Source: an uncultured Dorea sp. (GTDB taxonomy: Bacteria > Bacillota > Clostridia > Lachnospirales > Lachnospiraceae). From it: a DNA stretch of 64,000 nucleotides. Positions 24,230-33,150 of this stretch are shown here, in pieces. Location of the stretch: the NCBI GenBank assembly GCA_910584265.1, contig CAJTZE010000002.1, positions 6,697-70,696 on the forward strand, read 5' to 3'. The first letter of the stretch is position 1, and each line of letters starts with the position of its first letter. The notes under the pieces are model-generated. The model had not been told where the DNA came from, made no database searches, and saw only the letters and a program-made list of their open reading frames with translations. The translations under genes were made by a program, and so were the position numbers.

Positions 24230-25370
24230 GGAACTGCAGGAGTTGATCTTCCGGGTGCTTGAGGAAGAGAGCAGGGGAGAATACATTCCGCTGGAGGCCA
24301 GAGCAAGGCTTGGGAGAGAATTATTCAATGCCTTCCGCAAGCTGGATCTTCTACAGGAGCTGATAGAGGACGAGGACATAACAGAGATTATGATTAATGG
24401 AGTCCAGAATATTTTTGTGGAGAAGCAGGGGAGATTGTATCTGACGGACAGGCGCTTTTTGTCCAGAGAGAAGCTGGAGGATGTGATCCAGCAGATCGTG
24501 GCAGGAACCAACCGTCTGGTGAATGAGGCATCGCCGATCGTGGATACCAGGCTTCCGGACGGCTCCCGCGTCAATGTAGTGCTTTATCCGGTGGCGTTAA
24601 ACGGGCCGATTGTTACCATCCGGAAGTTTCCGAAGGAGCAGATGACTATGGGGCGCCTGACGGCGCTGGGGGCATTGAGCGCGGAGCTTGCAGGGGCTTT
24701 GAAGAAGCTGGTGGAGGCAGGCTATAACATTTTTATCAGCGGCGGTACCGGTTCGGGAAAGACGACGATGCTGAACGCCCTGTCCCAGTATATTCCGAAG
24801 GATGAGAGGATTATCACAATTGAGGACAATGCAGAGCTGCAGATTCTGGATGTGCCGAATCTGGTCAGACTGGAGGCCCGCAATGCGAATGTAGAAGGAA
24901 CAGGTGAAATTACAATCCGTGATCTGATCCGCTCGGCGCTGCGTATGCGGCCGAACCGGGTCATCGTTGGGGAGGTGAGAGGGTCTGAGACGATTGACAT
25001 GCTGCAGGCGATGTCTACCGGGCATAAGGGGAGTCTCAGCACCGGGCACTCGGACAGCCCGAAGGATATGCTGCGCCGTCTGGAGACGATGGTACTAATG
25101 GGAATGGATATTCCGCTGGCGGCGATCCAGCGTCAGATTGCGTCGGCAATTGATATTATTATCCATATTGGAAGATTGTGGGATAAGAGTAGGAAGGTAC
25201 TGGAGGTAGTAGAGGTGCTGGATTACAATGGAGAGGAGATTGATACCAGAGTTTTGTACCGTTTTGAAGAGACAGAGAGAAGAGGGGAGCGGGTAATTGG
25301 TGAATGGAAAAAGGTTCAGGATATTACAAATACGGCAAAATTACTTTCGGCAGGATATACAGCGCTCTGA
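24159..25370 (+). CDS. cpaF: Tad pilus assembly ATPase CpaF/TadA
   Basis: The 403-residue type II/IV secretion ATPase powers Flp pilus extension. Walker A is GGTGSGKTT (from about residue 195) and the family's RLEARNANVEGTGEITIRDL, RPNRVIVGEVRG and MSTGHKGSLSTGHSDS boxes follow in order. An N-terminal helical region precedes. The start is GTG at 24159 with AAAGGATG upstream, inside the end of tadZ. It overlaps tadB by 71 bases. Confidence 0.93.
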   Translation: MISEEQLKTKILGQMDLSREVEDEELQELIFRVLEEESRGEYIPLEARARLGRELFNAFRKLDLLQELIEDEDITEIMINGVQNIFVEKQGRLYLTDRRFLSREKLEDVIQQIVAGTNRLVNEASPIVDTRLPDGSRVNVVLYPVALNGPIVTIRKFPKEQMTMGRLTALGALSAELAGALKKLVEAGYNIFISGGTGSGKTTMLNALSQYIPKDERIITIEDNAELQILDVPNLVRLEARNANVEGTGEITIRDLIRSALRMRPNRVIVGEVRGSETIDMLQAMSTGHKGSLSTGHSDSPKDMLRRLETMVLMGMDIPLAAIQRQIASAIDIIIHIGRLWDKSRKVLEVVEVLDYNGEEIDTRVLYRFEETERRGERVIGEWKKVQDITNTAKLLSAGYTAL

Positions 25371-26073
25371 GTATGCCGTGGCGGCAGTGCGGACGCTGGG
25401 GCTTCTGGCGCTGGTTTCTTATCTGTTTTATGAATCGATTGCGGCGTTTTTTATACTGCTGCCCTTTGGAGTATGGTTTTTCCTCCGGTGGGAGGCAGAG
25501 TGCATCGAAAAAAAGCAGAGAGAATTTCAGGCTCAGTTCCGAGAGGCAATCCAGTCTATATCTGCGTCTATGCGGGCGGGTTATTCCGTGGAGAATGCCA
25601 TAAAGGAGACGAAGCGGGATCTAAGCCTTTTGTATAAGGAAAATGCGGCAATCCAGCGGGAGTTTACCCATATGGTACGGCAGATCTATCTACAGGTACC
25701 GATGGAGCAGATCATGGAGGAATGGTCCGGGCGGGTAGAACAGGAGGATGTGAGAAATTTTGTCAATGTATTTGTGATGGCGAAGAAGAGCGGAGGCAAT
25801 ATGCTTGGGATTATCGGAACCACGACCAGACAGATCCGGGACAAGCTGGAGGTCCGGGCAGAGATCGAGACGATGCTTGCGGCCAGAAAGTATGAATTTA
25901 AAATAATGTCAGCGATTCCCTTTGGGATGATCGCCTATATGAAGGTAAGCTTTCCCGAATTTATGGGGATCCTGTATGGGAATCTGCTGGGAATCGGGGT
26001 GATGAGCGTATGTTTGGGAATTTATTTCGGCGCATATATGCTTGGGGAAAGGATTGTAAATATCGAAGTATGA
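25300..26073 (+). CDS. tadB: Tad inner membrane protein TadB-like (T2SSF domain)
   Basis: A 257-residue membrane protein with hydrophobic segments near residues 30-60 and two at the C-terminus, and a central cytoplasmic type II secretion F domain (SISASMRAGYSVENAIKE, later FVNVFVMAKKSGGNMLGII). It forms the membrane platform with TadC. The GTG at 25300 is preferred (GGGGAGCGGG upstream), though TTG at 25297 is possible. It overlaps cpaF and tadC. Confidence 0.87.
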   Translation: MNGKRFRILQIRQNYFRQDIQRSEYAVAAVRTLGLLALVSYLFYESIAAFFILLPFGVWFFLRWEAECIEKKQREFQAQFREAIQSISASMRAGYSVENAIKETKRDLSLLYKENAAIQREFTHMVRQIYLQVPMEQIMEEWSGRVEQEDVRNFVNVFVMAKKSGGNMLGIIGTTTRQIRDKLEVRAEIETMLAARKYEFKIMSAIPFGMIAYMKVSFPEFMGILYGNLLGIGVMSVCLGIYFGAYMLGERIVNIEV

Positions 26074-27284
26074 TGGGGGTTACGCTTGTGCTGACTGCGG
26101 GGCTGGCAGCAGGCCTTCTGGTAACCGATAAGAAGGAATCAGCCGGACTGGTAACAGAGATCCGTAGAAATGACTATGGAGGCGGTAGTGCCGTTCATTC
26201 GCTTCAGGTTACGATTGACGGAAAAGAGCAGGAGGATTCCCTTGAAATTAATGTGGAGGAAAAGCGTTACACAAAAGAGGAAATAAACAGAGTTTTTGAT
26301 CAGGCGCTTAAGAAGCTTGAACCGGCAATGCTGGGAAAGAATATCAGTCTTGATGAGGTGCGTTCGGATTTAAATCTCGTAACGGAGATACCGGGAGAGC
26401 CGGTGGAAGTTTCATGGGAGCTCGACCGCTATGATCTGATGACCATTTACGGGGAATTAAATGAAGAGGAGCTTGAGGAAGAGCCGGAGGGAGCGTTGGT
26501 GAACCTAAAAGCTTATCTTACATATACGGAAGACGAGAGCATGCAGGTATTGGAGAAAATGAGCGCAAGGGTATATCCTCCAAAGCTGTCAGGAACAGAG
26601 AGACAGGCGGCGCAGGTGAAACGGGCAATTGCAGAGGAAGAGGAACGCAGCCGGGAGGAGGACGTATTGAAGCTTCCCGGTGAGGTGGACGGCAGAAAGA
26701 TAGAGCTCCGCAATCCAGATAATCCCAGAGGATGGTATGTCCTGATCCTGGGGCCGGTCATCTGTCTGCTGCTTGTGAGCCTGCAGAAGCAGAATGAACA
26801 GAAGGAGAAGGAAGCCAGAGAGAGGCAGATGATGCTGGATTATCCGGAAATTATGAATAAGCTGACCCTTCTGATTGGCGCAGGAATGACGGTGAAAAAG
26901 GCATGGGTGAAGATCGTACAGGATTATGAGAAGCAGAAAGACAGGCTGGGCATCCGGTATGCCTATGAAGAAATGGCAGCGGCATGCCGCGAGATGCAGA
27001 GCGGAGTTGCTGAGATAGAGAGCTATGAGCGGTTTGGCAGGAGATGCGGTATGAATGCGTACCGGAAGCTTGCAAGTCTTCTGGAACAGAATCTGCGCAA
27101 AGGGACGAAAGGGCTTACAGCCCTTTTGGGAACGGAATCCGAGCAGGCGTTTGAGGAGAGAAAAGCATCGGCAAAGCGGCGGGGAGAGGAAGCCGGAACG
27201 AAGCTGCTTGCACCTATGTTCTTTATGCTGGCAATGGTACTTGTGATTGTCATTATTCCTGCATTTTTGTCCATACAGACATAG
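26010..27284 (+). CDS. tadC: Tad platform protein TadC-like with large N-terminal insert
   Basis: The 424-residue protein has an N-terminal membrane segment (about residues 21-40), a roughly 200-residue charged region likely outside the membrane (VTIDGKEQEDSLEINVEEKR), a second segment near 244-260 and a C-terminal T2SSF-type domain (LTLLIGAGMTVKKAW ... LLAPMFFMLAMVLVIVIIPAFL). Classical TadC proteins are about 300 residues; the insert is the form seen in Clostridia. The start overlaps tadB by 64 bases. Confidence 0.83.
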   Translation: MFGNLFRRIYAWGKDCKYRSMMGVTLVLTAGLAAGLLVTDKKESAGLVTEIRRNDYGGGSAVHSLQVTIDGKEQEDSLEINVEEKRYTKEEINRVFDQALKKLEPAMLGKNISLDEVRSDLNLVTEIPGEPVEVSWELDRYDLMTIYGELNEEELEEEPEGALVNLKAYLTYTEDESMQVLEKMSARVYPPKLSGTERQAAQVKRAIAEEEERSREEDVLKLPGEVDGRKIELRNPDNPRGWYVLILGPVICLLLVSLQKQNEQKEKEARERQMMLDYPEIMNKLTLLIGAGMTVKKAWVKIVQDYEKQKDRLGIRYAYEEMAAACREMQSGVAEIESYERFGRRCGMNAYRKLASLLEQNLRKGTKGLTALLGTESEQAFEERKASAKRRGEEAGTKLLAPMFFMLAMVLVIVIIPAFLSIQT

Positions 27285-27318
27285 AAAGAATGAGAAAGAA
27301 AAGGAGAGAATAACAAAT

Positions 27319-27519
27319 ATGGGAATGCTAATGTGGAAAATGAGGATGGCTGGGCAGAGGATTAAGGAGCGGCTGGAGGATGAACAGGGGATCGGGGTCG
27401 TAGAGGTAATCCTGATTCTGGTGGTTTTGATCGGTCTGGTAATTATCTTTAAATCTCAGCTGACCAGCCTTGTGAATACGATTTTTGAGAAGATTACCAG
27501 TGAGAGTGCGGGAATCTAA
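27319..27519 (+). CDS. flp: Flp-type major prepilin
   Basis: A 66-residue prepilin with a basic leader ending in EDEQG, cut before IGVVEVILILVVLIG; the glutamate is at +5 of the mature chain, as prepilin peptidases require. The mature pilin is a single hydrophobic helix with a short tail. AAGGAGAG precedes the ATG. It should polymerise into the pilus after processing by the peptidase encoded at 29819. Confidence 0.88.
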   Translation: MGMLMWKMRMAGQRIKERLEDEQGIGVVEVILILVVLIGLVIIFKSQLTSLVNTIFEKITSESAGI

Positions 27520-28885
27520 GCGGGGAGAGGTCACGGCGTTTCTGGCATTGATTTTTGTGCTGCTGGTATCCTTTGTGGGAAGCCTGATGGAGAGTGCATC
27601 CCTGCAGTCTGCCAAGAGTTACCGCAGAGCCGATATGAACCGGGCGGTGGAATCGGTTTTTGCAGAATACCAGAGGGAGCTTCTGGAGGAGTTTGAAGTG
27701 TTTGCCCTGGACGGGGGATATGAAAGCGGCAGCTACAGTGAGCAGAAGGTCTTTGACAGGCTTTCCTATTATGGGGCTTCCGGCATGGAACAGCAGATGA
27801 AGAGAGTCCAGCTTCTAACGGATAAAAATGGACAGGCATTTTTGGAGCAGATTGCGTATTTTATAGAAAATAAGTACGGGCTGGGGTCTCTGAACAATCT
27901 GCTGGGAAGCATGAGTGACTGGGAGGGACAGGAAGAAACTGCCGGTCAGTTTCAGCAGACAGAGGAGTCCCTGTACCAGGAATTGTCCGGGATGCTGACA
28001 GACAACGAGCTGGAGCTTCCTGCAGAGGATAATCCTCTTCCAAATATGCAGCGCCTTGCCTCTACGCCATTAGTGGAGCTGGTTATGCCGAAGGATAAGC
28101 AGGTATCGGATAAGTCGGCGGCTGCAGACGGACTGGTATCTCATAGGAGCTTAAGATGCGGATATGGAGATTTCTCTGACGTGGCGGAACCGGCCGAGCT
28201 GTCTAAGATTGCCCTCGGAGAATATATCCTGACACACTTTTCTTCGGCGGCGGACAGGGGAGAGAACGGCGGGACGGGGGCGCTGGATTATGAGACGGAG
28301 TATATTCTGTCGGGAAAGGGCAGTGATAGAGAAAACCTGGAAGCTGTCTTGAAGAAGCTCGTGACCCTGCGGTTTGTTCCGAACTATATCTATTTACAGG
28401 GAGATGCCGGCAAGCGGGCGGAAGCACAGGCGTTAGCGTTTACACTGTGTACGCTTATAGCATTTCCGGCGGCAGCGGATGCGTTGACACAGGTACTATT
28501 GCTCGCGTGGGCATTTGGCGAAAGCATTATGGATCTTCGGTCTTTGATGAAGGGCTCTGGTGTGCCGCTCACAAAGACTGCTGAGAGCTGGCAGCTGTCC
28601 CTTTCGGGGCTGATGAATCTTGGCTCACAGGAGACAGAGCAGGAAGGTGCGGATACTCCCGGCGGGATGAAGTATGAAGAGTATCTGAGAGTGCTTTTGT
28701 TTCTGAATCATAAGCGGGAGATGCCGCTCCGGGTACTGGACATGGTCGAGTTATGCCTCAGGCAGGAAAAAGGACTGTCCTGGTTCCGGGCGGATGACTG
28801 TATCAGCAGAATGGAAATTGTTTCAACAGTCAGCCTGCGCAGAGGGATCACATACCGTTTCGGTACCTATTATGGGTATCGATAG
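27500..28885 (+). CDS. DUF5702 domain protein of the Tad operon
   Basis: The protein of about 461 residues begins with a short basic leader and the segment KRGEVTAFLALIFVLLVSFVGSLMES, a pseudopilin-like membrane segment without the +5 glutamate, followed by a large extracellular region with coiled-coil and helical stretches. Such proteins accompany TadE/TadF pseudopilins in Clostridia; the role is presumably in the pilus base or tip. The start is probably GTG at 27500, overlapping flp by 20 bases; GTG 27506 is also possible. Confidence 0.75.
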   Translation: MRVRESKRGEVTAFLALIFVLLVSFVGSLMESASLQSAKSYRRADMNRAVESVFAEYQRELLEEFEVFALDGGYESGSYSEQKVFDRLSYYGASGMEQQMKRVQLLTDKNGQAFLEQIAYFIENKYGLGSLNNLLGSMSDWEGQEETAGQFQQTEESLYQELSGMLTDNELELPAEDNPLPNMQRLASTPLVELVMPKDKQVSDKSAAADGLVSHRSLRCGYGDFSDVAEPAELSKIALGEYILTHFSSAADRGENGGTGALDYETEYILSGKGSDRENLEAVLKKLVTLRFVPNYIYLQGDAGKRAEAQALAFTLCTLIAFPAAADALTQVLLLAWAFGESIMDLRSLMKGSGVPLTKTAESWQLSLSGLMNLGSQETEQEGADTPGGMKYEEYLRVLLFLNHKREMPLRVLDMVELCLRQEKGLSWFRADDCISRMEIVSTVSLRRGITYRFGTYYGYR

Positions 28886-28903
28886 CGGCGGCCGTCTGCA
28901 GTC

Positions 28904-28932
28904 CGGAAAGACAGAAGGATGCTCTTTTGGAG
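28904..28932. repeat. Left arm of a 29-base inverted repeat
   Basis: This arm matches the reverse complement of 29063-29091 at 26 of 29 positions. Two of the three differences are G-U compatible in RNA. The arms enclose the ribosome binding site and first 26 codons of the TadE-like gene. Confidence 0.7.
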
Positions 28933-28985
28933 AATCGTCAAATGATACCTAACATCCAAATTTGTTCAGAAAGGAGCGATTACTT

Positions 28986-29831
28986 ATGAAGCCTCTAAAA
29001 AGGCAGGATCCCTTATATCCAACATACTCATATCATAGACAATTCTTACAAAGGTTCCTAAACTCCAAGAGGGCATCCTTCTGCCTTTCCGACAGAAGGG
29101 GCGTGATCACGGTAGAGGCAGCTCTTACTGTGCCGTTATTCTTCCTGGCAGTGCTTGCATTATTCTACATGCTTGAGGTGATGTCTATCCGGACAACCAT
29201 CCGCAGCGGGATGCAGTATGCGGCAAAGGAGGCGGCAGAGAATATCTATGTGAACCCTGTGGTAACGCCGGGAAGTCTGGAGGCAGATATTGTATCATCC
29301 ATTGGCGGCGGGCGGCTGGAGAGGAGTATTGTGGTAAATGGAAGCGGAGGGATACATTGCGAGAAGTCCAGAATGTCGGCAGTTACAGGGATTCTGGAGC
29401 TTAGAGTAACCTATCAGATAAGGCTTCCGATTCCGATGTTTGCGGCAGCTCCGGTGAACATGGAGGAATCCATGCGGATGAAGGGCTGGAATGGGTATGT
29501 CCGTGCCGGATTCGGGCAGGAGGACGATGAGACAGTATATATTACGGAAAACGGAATGGTTTATCACAGAGATTATCACTGTAATTATCTGGAGCTGTCA
29601 ATCCGGATGGTTCCTTATGGCAGCGTGGACGGCCTGCGCAATGAAAGTCAGGGGAAATACCATGCCTGTGAGAGATGTGTACACGGCGGAGCGGCTGGTG
29701 AGGTTTATGTCACGGATTACGGAGACCGGTATCATAATTCGCTTAGCTGCAGCGGATTAAAGAGAACGGTTTATGCTGTTCCGCTTACGGAGGCAGTGGG
29801 GAAAGGAGCGTGTTCAAAATGCAGCAGGTAA
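28986..29831 (+). CDS. TadE-like pseudopilin with two C-terminal Cys/His motifs
   Basis: A 281-residue pseudopilin: a long leader ends in SDRRG, cut before VITVEAALTVPLFFLAVLALF (glutamate at +5). The C-terminal third holds two copies of a pattern common in Firmicutes secreted proteins, VYxTxxGxxYHxxxxCxxL followed by a CxxC: first with YHRDYHCNYL and CERC, then with YHNSLSCSGL and CSKC, likely metal-binding or disulfide-bonded. AAAGGAG selects the ATG at 28986. It ends inside the start of the prepilin peptidase gene. Confidence 0.82.
   Translation: MKPLKRQDPLYPTYSYHRQFLQRFLNSKRASFCLSDRRGVITVEAALTVPLFFLAVLALFYMLEVMSIRTTIRSGMQYAAKEAAENIYVNPVVTPGSLEADIVSSIGGGRLERSIVVNGSGGIHCEKSRMSAVTGILELRVTYQIRLPIPMFAAAPVNMEESMRMKGWNGYVRAGFGQEDDETVYITENGMVYHRDYHCNYLELSIRMVPYGSVDGLRNESQGKYHACERCVHGGAAGEVYVTDYGDRYHNSLSCSGLKRTVYAVPLTEAVGKGACSKCSR
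29063..29091. repeat. Right arm of the 29-base inverted repeat
   Basis: Lies inside the TadE-like gene, in the codons for its leader peptide. It pairs with 28904-28932 across about 130 bases. A smaller CCTTCTG/CAGAAGG hairpin overlaps it. Confidence 0.7.
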
Positions 29832-30289
29832 CTAGTTATATAGCGGGAAACGGAGTGCTGGCAGTCAGCAGGCTTATCTGCCTGGGAATGCTAGCGGGTC
29901 TATCGGCGACGGATCTGAAATACCGACGGATATCGGGATCGATGCTGATGCTGGGAACTGCGCTGTCGGCAGGCTATGTACTGTGGGCAGGCAGCGTACA
30001 TATCCGTCCGGCTCTGGGAGGACTTCTGGTCGGGCTGGCGTTCGTGCTGGTGAGCAGGGTGACAAGAGAGCAGCTGGGGTATGGTGACAGCTGGCTGCTG
30101 TGTATACTGGGGGCATATCTGGGGACGTGGAATCTGCTGGCGCTATTATGTACAGCGTGGATGGCGGCGGCTCTGGCGGCAACGGCGGTACTTGCCGCCC
30201 GCAGATGCGGCCGGGGAACCGCCCTTCCGATGGTGCCGTTTATTACGGCGGGTTATGTGGTTATGTGGGCAGGAGAGATTTTATCATAG
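29819..30289 (+). CDS. Prepilin peptidase, A24 family (TadV/CpaA)
   Basis: A 156-residue aspartic membrane protease that removes the leaders of Flp and TadE-type pilins. The two catalytic aspartates are in SATDLKYRRIS (about residue 33) and GYGDSWLL (about residue 92), the family's GxGD. About five hydrophobic segments are present. GAAAGGAGC selects the ATG at 29819; a GTG at 29810 is too close to that site. It overlaps the upstream gene by 13 bases. Confidence 0.9.
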   Translation: MQQVTSYIAGNGVLAVSRLICLGMLAGLSATDLKYRRISGSMLMLGTALSAGYVLWAGSVHIRPALGGLLVGLAFVLVSRVTREQLGYGDSWLLCILGAYLGTWNLLALLCTAWMAAALAATAVLAARRCGRGTALPMVPFITAGYVVMWAGEILS

Positions 30290-30305
30290 GATTTGGAGAA
30301 AGAGG

Positions 30306-30719
30306 ATGAAGCAGGAGCGGATTACAGACAGAGAATTTTCGGGAATGATTACAGTAGAGATGGCATATATTGTGCCGGTTATATTGTTTGTGTTTTTCTT
30401 AAGTGTCATGGGAATATTTTATTATCATGACAAGCAGGTGATTGCCGCCTGTGCTTATGAGGCGGCCGTAACCGGAAGTACAAAGGCCAGAGAGAAGAAC
30501 GGAGTTACAGCCGGAACGGTGGGTGCTGTATTTGAGGAGCGGGTGCATGGGAAATGCATTCTTTTTGGTGAGGTGTGCGGAAGTGCGCAGGTAAGTGACG
30601 AACAGATTGTGGTAAAAGCATCCGCGGCAAAGGGAAAGCTGCGGGCGGCAGTGATGGAGACGGCAAGCGTAACAGAACCGGAGACGAAGATAAGGAAATA
30701 TAGAAGGCTGATGCCCTGA
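30306..30719 (+). CDS. TadE-like minor pseudopilin
   Basis: A 137-residue protein with a short leader ending FSG, the processing site before MITVEMAYIVPVILFVFFL (glutamate at +5), one membrane helix and a small extracellular domain with three cysteines. AGAAAGAGG precedes the ATG, 16 bases after the peptidase gene. It is likely a structural or tip component of the Flp pilus. Confidence 0.82.
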   Translation: MKQERITDREFSGMITVEMAYIVPVILFVFFLSVMGIFYYHDKQVIAACAYEAAVTGSTKAREKNGVTAGTVGAVFEERVHGKCILFGEVCGSAQVSDEQIVVKASAAKGKLRAAVMETASVTEPETKIRKYRRLMP

Positions 30720-30751
30720 TAGGGAAATAAATAGCGGAAAGGAATTGTAGA

Positions 30752-31585
30752 GTGGAATTTCAAACGGAATTAAAGAAGGAATTGAATCAGACAAGACTTA
30801 AAATCAGTTTGTCTGGATTATATACAGAAGATTACCAGATCCGGATGCTACGGGAAAACCGGGTTCAGGGCATGCTTCCAATCAGCGCCCGCGGGGAGGG
30901 AGAAACCACCGTCTATGAGTATGATATCACGGGCATGATATCTTTGAGACAGTATTATAAACAGAAGAAGATCAGCGGGAAGGAAATGAATGGATATTTA
31001 AAGCAGATACAGGAGGCGGTAGAAGAAACAGAGAGGTTTCTTCTGAATCCGAACAGGCTTCTGCTGGATCCGGATTATATTTTTTGCGAAGATGGAATCT
31101 GCCGGTTCTGCTATTTTCCACAGGGAAAAGAGGATATACGCATGTCCTTTCACCGGCTGATGGATGATTTTGTTCAGTGGACGGATTATCAGGATATTTC
31201 CAGTGTGAAGACAGCCTTTTATCTGCATAAAGAGACAATGAAGGAAAATTACAGCCTGAAAAGACTTATACAGGAGCTGGAGAAACTGGAACGTGACGAA
31301 GAAGAAAAAAAAGAAAACAATGAAAACAGGGAAGATGACGCGTTCCGGGATGAGAGGCGGAAACAAAGGAGAGAAGGAGAGTCCGGCAGGAAACAGCTGT
31401 GGGAGCGGGAGACATTTGAGTATGACAGCGAAGAGCATGACTGGATCACCAGACAGGAAATGGGGAGTAAGATTCTGAAGGAAACGGATAATCTGTGGAG
31501 TCCGGTGAAGCGGCTGCTTCATCGGTATAAAAGGCCGAAATGGGGAGACTGGGACGGAGTCTATATTGATGAAGAGGATTTCTAG
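30752..31585 (+). CDS. DUF6382-like protein at the end of the Tad operon
   Basis: A 277-residue cytoplasmic protein whose first 170 residues match the DUF6382 pattern (QTRLKISLSGLYTEDYQIRML, ITGMISLRQYY, LLDPDYIFC). In many Clostridia this domain is followed by an FHA domain; here the C-terminal third is instead a highly charged region with no FHA motif, so the protein is a shortened variant. The start is GTG after GGAAAGGA. Its place at the end of the pilus operon suggests an accessory or regulatory role. Confidence 0.72.
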   Translation: MEFQTELKKELNQTRLKISLSGLYTEDYQIRMLRENRVQGMLPISARGEGETTVYEYDITGMISLRQYYKQKKISGKEMNGYLKQIQEAVEETERFLLNPNRLLLDPDYIFCEDGICRFCYFPQGKEDIRMSFHRLMDDFVQWTDYQDISSVKTAFYLHKETMKENYSLKRLIQELEKLERDEEEKKENNENREDDAFRDERRKQRREGESGRKQLWERETFEYDSEEHDWITRQEMGSKILKETDNLWSPVKRLLHRYKRPKWGDWDGVYIDEEDF

Positions 31586-31700
31586 GATGGCAGCCGCAGG
31601 TTTCAAGTTCACAGCATAGAAAAAAAGTTTATTCTTTTGTCGACTCAGATGGTAAATAATGGTATAATAGCAACAAAATATGATGTAGAAGGAGTGGGCT

Positions 31701-32315
31701 ATGTACCAGAAGAAGGCGCCGTGCACGATTGCATTGGCGGCCGTGAATATAATTGTGTTCCTGATACTGTCCTTTCAGGGAATGACAGAGGACGCCGGAT
31801 TCATGCTGGAACATGGGGCTATGTATACACCGGATATTATCTATGCAGGCAAATACTATGAGTTGTTTACCTGCATGTTTCTTCATTATGGATTCGAGCA
31901 TCTGATGAATAATATGCTTGCGCTGGTGCTGCTTGGATGGCAGCTAGAGCATGAGCTTGGCAGAGTGAAGTATGTACTGCTTTATCTGCTTAGCGGACTG
32001 GCTGGGAACCTGCTGTCTCTTTCCGTGGATCTGCACACAGAAGAATATGCTGTGTCGGCCGGCGCTTCCGGAGCAATTTTTGGGATTATCGGAGCATTGT
32101 TGTATATTGCAGTCCGAAGCCACGGACGCGTAGGCAGCGTGTCTGGAAGAGGTATCCTATTTATGATGGCGCTTACGCTGTACCATGGGTTTACCAGCGG
32201 GGGAGTAGATAATTCGGCGCATATTGGCGGCGCACTGGCAGGATTTGTTTTAGCGGTTATTCTGTACCGCAGGAATCGGAATCCGGGACAGCAACCGCGG
32301 GAAGAAGTATGGTAA
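31701..32315 (+). CDS. Rhomboid family intramembrane serine protease
   Basis: A 204-residue protein with about six membrane segments and the catalytic dyad: serine near residue 123 in SAGASGAIFG and histidine in DNSAHIGG in the last helix. HYGFEHLMNNM is the family's helix-2 motif. It should cleave membrane proteins within the bilayer; the substrate is unknown, though surface or pilus proteins nearby are candidates. AGAAGGAG precedes the ATG. Its 3' end overlaps the convergent kinase gene by 59 bases. Confidence 0.92.
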   Translation: MYQKKAPCTIALAAVNIIVFLILSFQGMTEDAGFMLEHGAMYTPDIIYAGKYYELFTCMFLHYGFEHLMNNMLALVLLGWQLEHELGRVKYVLLYLLSGLAGNLLSLSVDLHTEEYAVSAGASGAIFGIIGALLYIAVRSHGRVGSVSGRGILFMMALTLYHGFTSGGVDNSAHIGGALAGFVLAVILYRRNRNPGQQPREEVW

Positions 32316-33066
32316 AGGCAGTTCCGGTATCTGGGTGAGACTCGGCGGTAAGGGTTCCACCGTGAGCTTCGATGATACGCCGGCTTAACGGGAGTCCAAG
32401 GCCTGTGCCTCCGGATTTGAAGGTGATAAATGGCGTGAAGATGTCTTCAAGGCGGTCGGAAGGGATACCGCAGCCATTATCGCGGATCTGAATCTGCAGC
32501 CAGATGCGGCTTGTGGCGGTGTCTGGAAGCTGTGCCGTGTTTTCGGCGCGAACCGTATCTGCGTCCAGACGGATAGAGCCAGAGGTTCCTTCCGGGAAAG
32601 CTTCAAAAGCATTCTTTAGCAGATTCAGAAGAACTTCTTTTAGCTTTGCCGCATCTGCCTCAATGGGCGGAAGGCTGGGAGCAGTGCGGGAAGTAAATTC
32701 TATATTTGATGCTTCAAGGGAGGCGGCAAAGGACAGGACAAGCTGTTTGAGAAACGAGCTGGTATTTAGAGTTTCTCTATGTAAGGATAGTCCATTATTA
32801 TAATCAGACAGATCTGTGAGAAGCTGCATCATATATATGACATCCTGATGGAGGGCATCCCAGTGACGAAAAGTATGTACTTCGGGGTGAGCCGATTCGA
32901 TCAGCTGCAGCGAACTATATACAAGAGTTAGAGGATTACGTATTTCGTGGGTAATGGTACTGACTGATTCTCTATGAGAGGCAAGAAGCCTGCCGATAAT
33001 ATCTGCATGTACCGGGCTTTCTGCCATAATTTGTCTTAATTTGACGAGATCTGTAGATGTATACAT
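32257..33066 (-). CDS. Sensor histidine kinase without membrane segments
   Basis: A 269-residue kinase. It contains the H-box ITHEIRNPLTLVYSSLQLIE, an N-box (LLNLLKNAFEAFPEG), G1 (RDNGCGIP) and G2 (GGTGLGLPLSRRIIEAHGG). There is no transmembrane or recognised sensor domain, only about 45 residues before the H-box, so it is cytosolic and probably senses through a partner. No response regulator is adjacent. It resembles sporulation-type orphan kinases (KinB/KinE family catalytic part). AAGGCGGTG precedes the ATG at 33066. Confidence 0.88.
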   Translation of the reverse strand: MYTSTDLVKLRQIMAESPVHADIIGRLLASHRESVSTITHEIRNPLTLVYSSLQLIESAHPEVHTFRHWDALHQDVIYMMQLLTDLSDYNNGLSLHRETLNTSSFLKQLVLSFAASLEASNIEFTSRTAPSLPPIEADAAKLKEVLLNLLKNAFEAFPEGTSGSIRLDADTVRAENTAQLPDTATSRIWLQIQIRDNGCGIPSDRLEDIFTPFITFKSGGTGLGLPLSRRIIEAHGGTLTAESHPDTGTAFTILLPAVAVPDSDSCGTE

Positions 33067-33150
33067 AAACGCACCGCCTTTCTGGATTATCAGTGTAACA
33101 CCGGCGGTTAGAATATGCAAGAGAGGATTTTCGGAAATAAAGCTATATCG

